Positions 59,355 to 64,000 of a DNA stretch of 64,000 bases are shown piece by piece. Where the stretch lies: assembly GCF_026151205.1 (NCBI RefSeq), contig NC_087083.1, forward strand, positions 9,669,460 through 9,733,459, in the 5' to 3' direction. The notes below the pieces were generated by a model, which saw only the letters and a program-made list of their open reading frames with translations, was not told the origin of the DNA and searched no databases. The position numbers and the translations under genes were made by a program. Within the stretch, counting starts at the first letter, position 1. Every line of letters begins with the position of its first letter. This DNA is from Bolinopsis microptera (taxonomy: Eukaryota > Ctenophora > Tentaculata > Lobata > Bolinopsidae).

Positions 59355-61000
59355 TTTTAAATGAATGGGAAAAGCAAGCGACCGATTTCATTCTTGGTAT
59401 CATTTTGCATTTGCAGACGGTCAATCAAATAAATATTCTTTCCTTTTGTTTGAGAAAGAGAGACACTGGTAGCGGTCCACTCTACTCATGATTATGGGTT
59501 TTGGTCAAGTATCACCTCTTTTTGATTATAATGTCAGGGTACTTTATAAAGTCAAAATATAAACTGATATCTTCATTAATAAGGGGGTAGTTTCAACGAT
59601 TTCGAAATTTTTCCTTTGAAAACATTTCCTTGTGTTGAGGTAAGCATATCGGTCGATCACTGACTGAACATGTCACATTATACTCATTCAAATTGGCATT
59701 AAATTCATATACAATGGCATTGAACTGTCGTGGCAAAGCAGAATTTGTAATTGTTCGAAATCACGAATGGGCAAAATTCTCACCTTTCGCACGTGCAAAC
59801 TTTGAGCGGACGTTGCGTGCACATCCAATATCTAATCACCTTTCAATTTTGCATATTTGTAATTTATGTATAGTTCAATAAGCATGCAAAGTTTCAAAGT
59901 ATTTTAAGAAGAACTGTTATCACAACGGCACTCCAAAGTTCTAAAGTTGACAGAAAATGGTGAAAACAGTAATTTTCAGTGATTTTAGCAATTTTCTATC
60001 AATTTGGGCGTATCCCCACTTGTGCAACTTTTCGATTTTCAACTTCAAAACTAGCCTAATGCACCATTTATACCTATAGGAAGCAGAACTCAGCTCCACA
60101 ACCCAAGGCATGGCCCAACACCAGAGAATACTAAATCGTAAAATTGACGTTTTTATAAAATAATTCTTCAAAAAAGCACTAACTTCAATGTTCAATGACG
60201 AATATCTCTAGGAAGGAGCAAGCTAGGCAAACTTTTCGGTAGATTTTCAGATTGCTTAAACAATTATCTAACTTCAACAAGGCCTAAAATTTTGAATAAA
60301 ATAACTTCTTTATGCTGTAAAATTGACTTGAAATGTTGTTACTAATTTGTCAAAAATCAAGTTTTAAAATCGCTTAAATTGATGACACAGTGCATGGCTT
60401 AACAAAGGGCCCCGCCGACCCTGCTGTGCAGTGTGCGGGGGGGGGGGGGGGGGGGGGGGTGCCATCTTAGGGGGCGCCAAATCTTTGTTTAAATGTGGGA
60501 TAATTTGGGAAAACTTAACTACTTTACAGTTTACACAGTATGTGATTTATTGGGTCAGGAATATCGAAGAGAACATTTAACTTCCTGTATGTTTTCTTAG
60601 AGTTAGATCACTGATCTATCGGGTCAGGAATTTCGAAGAAAATATGTATATTATAGGATAGGAATTAGGAATGTGTCGTTGATTATGCTCACAACTTTCC
60701 CGCACAGAAAAGCGTATCCCTCGTATGTAGTGAAAATCGGGTTTACAAATATTTATCCTCCTAAATTTGTTGATCGATCACCATAAAACTTTCGGAATAT
60801 GTCTACGGACACTTAAATACAGGCTACAATTGACTGGCAAAGCGTCTATCACTGAATATATAATATATATGTACGTATATATGTATCACGACAATCTGTC
60901 GTAAAACAGGGGTACCAGAAAATCAATTTCCCGATACTCCTGAAACTTGAAACATTTTTTGCAGTCGATTTGGTCAACGTCTAGACGCCCTGCAAAATTT
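59280..61000 (+). mobile_element. dispersed ~1.8 kb repeat, copy D (diverged)
   Basis: Follows copy B closely: one arm (59360-59517), then the CACCTTTCGCACGTGCAAAC, AACTTTTCGATTTTCAACTT and CCCAACACCAGAGAATACTA blocks. It is broken at about 60385-60790 by other sequence including a run of about 22 G (60438-60460), and resumes at 60800 (GGACACTTAAATACAGGCTA) to about 61000. The right end is missing. The TGACGTCA palindrome has decayed to TTGATGACACAG. Confidence 0.75.
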
Positions 61001-61640
61001 TGTAAAGCGAATCGTTACCTATGAAATAAAATGACCCATGATTCCCATAACACAGAAAATGAAATTTAATTTCAAACTGTGTAGCAAATTGTGAATTGTT
61101 ATCATTTTCGTGTAGTTCTTAATCTTACACTGTTTGACAAGCTCGCTTTTCCCATTCCTTCTTATCAGTTCCTTCGTCATTTATCAATTACTTTGATAAA
61201 TGGATAGCACATTTACTCCTTGTACATTATAATGCGCCGTGAATTCGCTGTAATTGTATTTATATATCAATATGTCCATTGTCTATATCCACAATCAATT
61301 TTATTGAGGGCTGAAATAATTGGAGTATTCAAGTAAAACTATATTCAAATGTTTAGAGTTATGGTTAGAGTTATGGTTTATATGGTTATGGTTATCTCCG
61401 ATCCTTCGGGTTTGTGTTTATGGTTTGGATTGGGGTGAGGGTTTATACAAAACCGTTTTATTATCAACAGCTTCTTTATTTTGTTTTATTTTGACTTAAA
61501 ATACTCAATCATTTTTTCAGGACAAACAATCAAAATCAAATGTCGTAACGCGATTTATTTAATTTAATTTTAAATTGTTGGCATTGAGTTTACTGTTTTA
61601 TTAGAAATTTCTTTGAAAGAATCATCAGCAGTTGGAATTG
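61001..61640. other. gene-free stretch
   Basis: AT-rich, no ORF. A short tract of GTTAGAGTTATGGTTTATATGG variants is present at 61355-61400. Confidence 0.45.
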
Positions 61641-61975
61641 CAGTACGTTTTTTTCATCAAGTAGATCAGACAGTTGGAATTTGTGTTACCTGGACAGTGG
61701 ACAATTAGATTACCGCAGTCTGTAGGACGTTGACTATATATATCTGCAGACTGGTAACCTAATTTTACAGGTAATAAACACATACCTTTGCTGTGACTCA
61801 AGGCAAATCACAGATGACCTTTTGATTGTGGAATTCGATTAAAAGTTCCTTTGAGATCCTTGCACCTCTTAATATTGCTTCTGCGGAACAAGTATAGAGA
61901 GCAGTTGGAATTTGTGTTACCTGGACAATTAGATTACCTGTAGTCTGTAGGACTAGGAGTATATTAAAGTCACTA
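61641..61975 (+). repeat. dispersed repeat with CTGCAGACTGGTAACCTAAT motif (copy 2)
   Basis: Matches 55500-55880 (CTGCAGACTGGTAACCTAAT, AATAAACACATACCTTTGCT, TTCGATTAAAAGTTCCTTTG). It also contains its own internal direct repeat: CAGTTGGAATTTGTGTTACC and ATTAGATTACC near 61672 and 61903. Unclassified. Confidence 0.7.
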
Positions 61976-61987
61976 TTATGACGGTAC

Positions 61988-63957
61988 ATGAAATGAAATG
62001 AAATGAAATGAGGTATTTATATCCCGCTCATATGATTAACCAACAGCACAAGGAAGGTGGTTAACCATGTCAGAGCGGCTGACTGTGAGTGATGTGAGCA
62101 AAAGTGTAAAAAGTGAACTAAAGTATAACTCAGCATAAGGCAAAGACAAAATTAAAACATCTTTTATTGTAAACCACACTAAACTAAATAGAAGCATAAA
62201 CCATACAGTACATGTAGGTATAATAAAGGTTAGTACAGTGACATAATCAATCAAGAAAGAATCAGATCCAAGTAAGTAAGAGATCAAGGCATAAAATGGA
62301 GTGCGGTAAAAAATAAAAGCCAATGTGTCTTGCAAAGTGAAGACAATGGAAAGAAAAACATCAGAACTGATTATATAAATGATTCTTTAACATTCGCTTG
62401 AAAAAGTTGGTATCAGTGATACATCTCAACATCAGGGGAAGAGAGTTCCATGCAATCGGTGCATGGCTTGAGAAACGTCTGTCATCAACTTTGGATCTTT
62501 TATTCTTTGGTACCTTGAGCATGAGATGGTCATCAGGTCTCTTCGACCTGGTCATGGTCATGGTGTTTGAGAGTTCTTTATCCACTACATCCACATCCAG
62601 TAGTGCTTTGAGGTAATCAGGTGCAGTACCGTGAACTGATTTGTGGGTTAAAAGACAAACTTTAAAGAAGATTCGTTGGTCTATAGGGAGTATGTGGGCC
62701 TTCTTATAGAAGGGAACCAAGTCCGTGGTCCTCTCTTCTATGTTATAGATGAAACGAACTGCCCCATTAAGGGTTGATCTAAGTTTGTTCAATCTGGTCT
62801 TGGGTAGATTCATGTAAAGAGAATTACAGTAGTCTAATTTAGATATGACCAGTTGTTTCACCAGCATCAATTTAATGCCTTCATCAAGGTAACGTCCAAT
62901 GGTTCTTAGATTCATCATTGTCCAGCTGCATTTCCTTTTGACATTATTGATCTGTCTTTCCATATTTAGAGTTTCATCAAATTTGACACCCAGACTCTTC
63001 CAGCTGTCTCCTTTACACTCCGTAGGCAGAATTTCAGTGCTTCCAAATTGCAGTCTGACACTGAGTTCACACTTTTTTAGAACATGGCTCTTTCCTAACA
63101 CCAGTAGTTCTGTCTTTGTTTCGTTCAGTTTCATGTAGTTGTTCACCATCCATGCTTTTATCTCTGCAAGACATTTGTTTGTTCTTTCTTGGACATCAAT
63201 GAACTGTACCACACGGTTTGGTTTAAATGAGATGTACAGTTGAGAATCATCTGCATAGAGCTGTATATCAAGACCATATTTGGCAGCAATTTTCTGGAGA
63301 GCTTTGATATAAAGGATGAAAAGAATAGGCCCCAAGAGTGATCCCTGGGGAACTCCAAACAGCAGCTCCAAGAAAGATGAAAGAGTATCATCAATCTTAA
63401 CACAGAAGTGTCTTTTCTCAAGGTAGGACTTTATCCATTGCAGTGCACTTCCAGTAATTCCATAGTCCTTCATAAGCTTTTCCGAATAAGACTGTGTGGT
63501 CAATGGTATCAAATGCTGCACTTAAGTCGAGAAGTACAACTATAACAACATTCCCAGCTTCAATTTCTTTGTTTAGATCATCACACATTCTAACAAGTAA
63601 TGTTTCACAGCTATGATTAGGGCGATATCCAGATTGGACTTTTGAGTAAAGGCTGTGGTTCGTTAGATGGACATTAAGCTGGTTTAGTACAATTCTCTCT
63701 AGGATCTTAGAGAAGGCAGAAAGGTTAGACACTGGTCGATAGTTACTGAGAATATCAACATCAGCATTTTCCTTCTTCAAAGTCGGTTTGATGACTGCTT
63801 TCTTCATATCTGAGGGAAAGACCCCAGTCTTCAAGGATGAGTTCAATACATGAAGTAAAAAAGGTGTTAGTTCATCGACACAGTTTTTTAAGAGAAATGC
63901 TGGGATCGGATCCAAGCAGCAGAACTTGTTGGACATCTTTGATACCAGGACATCTTT
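61988..63957 (-). mobile_element. L2-like LINE, 5'-truncated
   Basis: Non-LTR retrotransposon read on the minus strand: RT frames 63957 to 62361, about 370 bp of 3' UTR, and an (ATGAA)n tail at 61988-62012, the short tandem tail typical of L2/CR1-group elements. The endonuclease domain and ORF1 are absent; the 5' end meets a (TTTGTC)n microsatellite at about 63958, so it is truncated there or continues beyond the window. Confidence 0.85.
62361..63957 (-). pseudogene. L2-like reverse transcriptase with one frameshift
   Basis: Two frames join near 63485. The 5' frame (63957-63490) encodes LDPIPAFLLKNCVDEL, NYRPVSNLSAFSKILERIV (fingers), SGYRPNHSCETLL and LLDLSAAFDTIDH (motif A). The second (63485-62361) encodes KLMKDYGITGSALQWIKSYL, FGVPQGSLLGPILFILYI (motif B), LYADDSQLYISF (YADD, motif C), SWKSLGVKFDETLNM and a complete C-terminal tail ending FFKRMLKNHLYNQF. 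A single-base change restores continuity, so this copy is either recently inactivated or affected by a sequence error. Confidence 0.9.
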
Positions 63958-64000
63958 GATACTTTGCCTTTGTCTTTGTCTTTGTCTTTGTCTTTGTCTT
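63958..64000. repeat. (TTTGTC)n microsatellite at the window edge
   Basis: Six or more copies of TTTGTC/CTTTGT run off the right edge, directly adjoining the truncated 5' end of the LINE. Confidence 0.95.

Overview
This 64 kb window is nuclear DNA of an invertebrate animal. It is AT-rich, its genes contain introns, splice sites are conventional (GT..AG), and most of it is transposable elements, foldback repeats and minisatellites. An early-branching metazoan such as a cnidarian would fit, because of the mix of Penelope-like elements, L2/CR1-like LINEs, hAT and pogo-like DNA elements, a single-exon histamine-N-methyltransferase-like gene and an UNC-93-like transporter. That assignment is inference only; nothing here fixes the taxon. 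No rRNA, tRNA, CRISPR or bacterial operon was seen.

Host genes. (1) 6021-6971 (-): proline-rich, basic protein with a C-terminal hydrophobic anchor, unknown family, carrying an in-frame 89-bp insertion. (2) 15368-16240 (+): intact intronless SAM-dependent methyltransferase. (3) 19741-26780 (+): a TPR-type protein built from at least 13 phase-compatible exons, 5' end not found, with two single-base frame breaks. (4) 30503-34861 (-): complete eight-exon glutamine synthetase. Upstream at 37337-38641 (-) is a second copy of exons 1-4 only, which is splice-compatible with the exons 5-8 of the first. (5) 48745-55137 (-): UNC-93-like membrane protein whose coding exon is split by a 4983-bp hAT element with a perfect 8-bp target duplication.

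Mobile DNA, left to right. 1-5.6 kb: minisatellite, GC-rich palindromic arrays and copy A of an unclassified ~1.8 kb dispersed repeat with foldback arms. 7.5-11.2 kb: a 3.7 kb pogo/Tigger-like element with ~650-bp inverted arms, enclosing a CXC-like ORF and a decayed LINE. 11.6-15.2 kb: copy B of the dispersed repeat, split by a LINE fragment. 21.7-22.9 kb: an intronic TTAA-flanked foldback element with huge G/C homopolymer ends. 27.2-29.6 kb: copy C. 32.3-34.7 kb: three minisatellites in glutamine synthetase introns. 40.2-42.7 kb: a Penelope-like RT and a LINE ORF1-like protein, head to head. 42.8-55.0 kb: two oppositely oriented hAT copies with the same internal ~255-bp tandem repeat (9 and 16 units), flanking an inverted pair of Penelope-like GIY-YIG ends and the 3' part of the UNC-93-like gene. 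57.2-58.1 kb: a diverged relic of the same hAT. 59.3-61.0 kb: copy D. 62.0-64.0 kb: an L2-like LINE.

No dedicated multi-gene system is apparent. The most informative features are the shared-3'-half glutamine synthetase arrangement, the exonic hAT insertion, the higher-order array inside the hAT family, the in-frame micro-insertion and the GC-rich double hairpin. Several genes have single-base breaks at homopolymers, so residual assembly indels must be considered before calling them pseudogenes.
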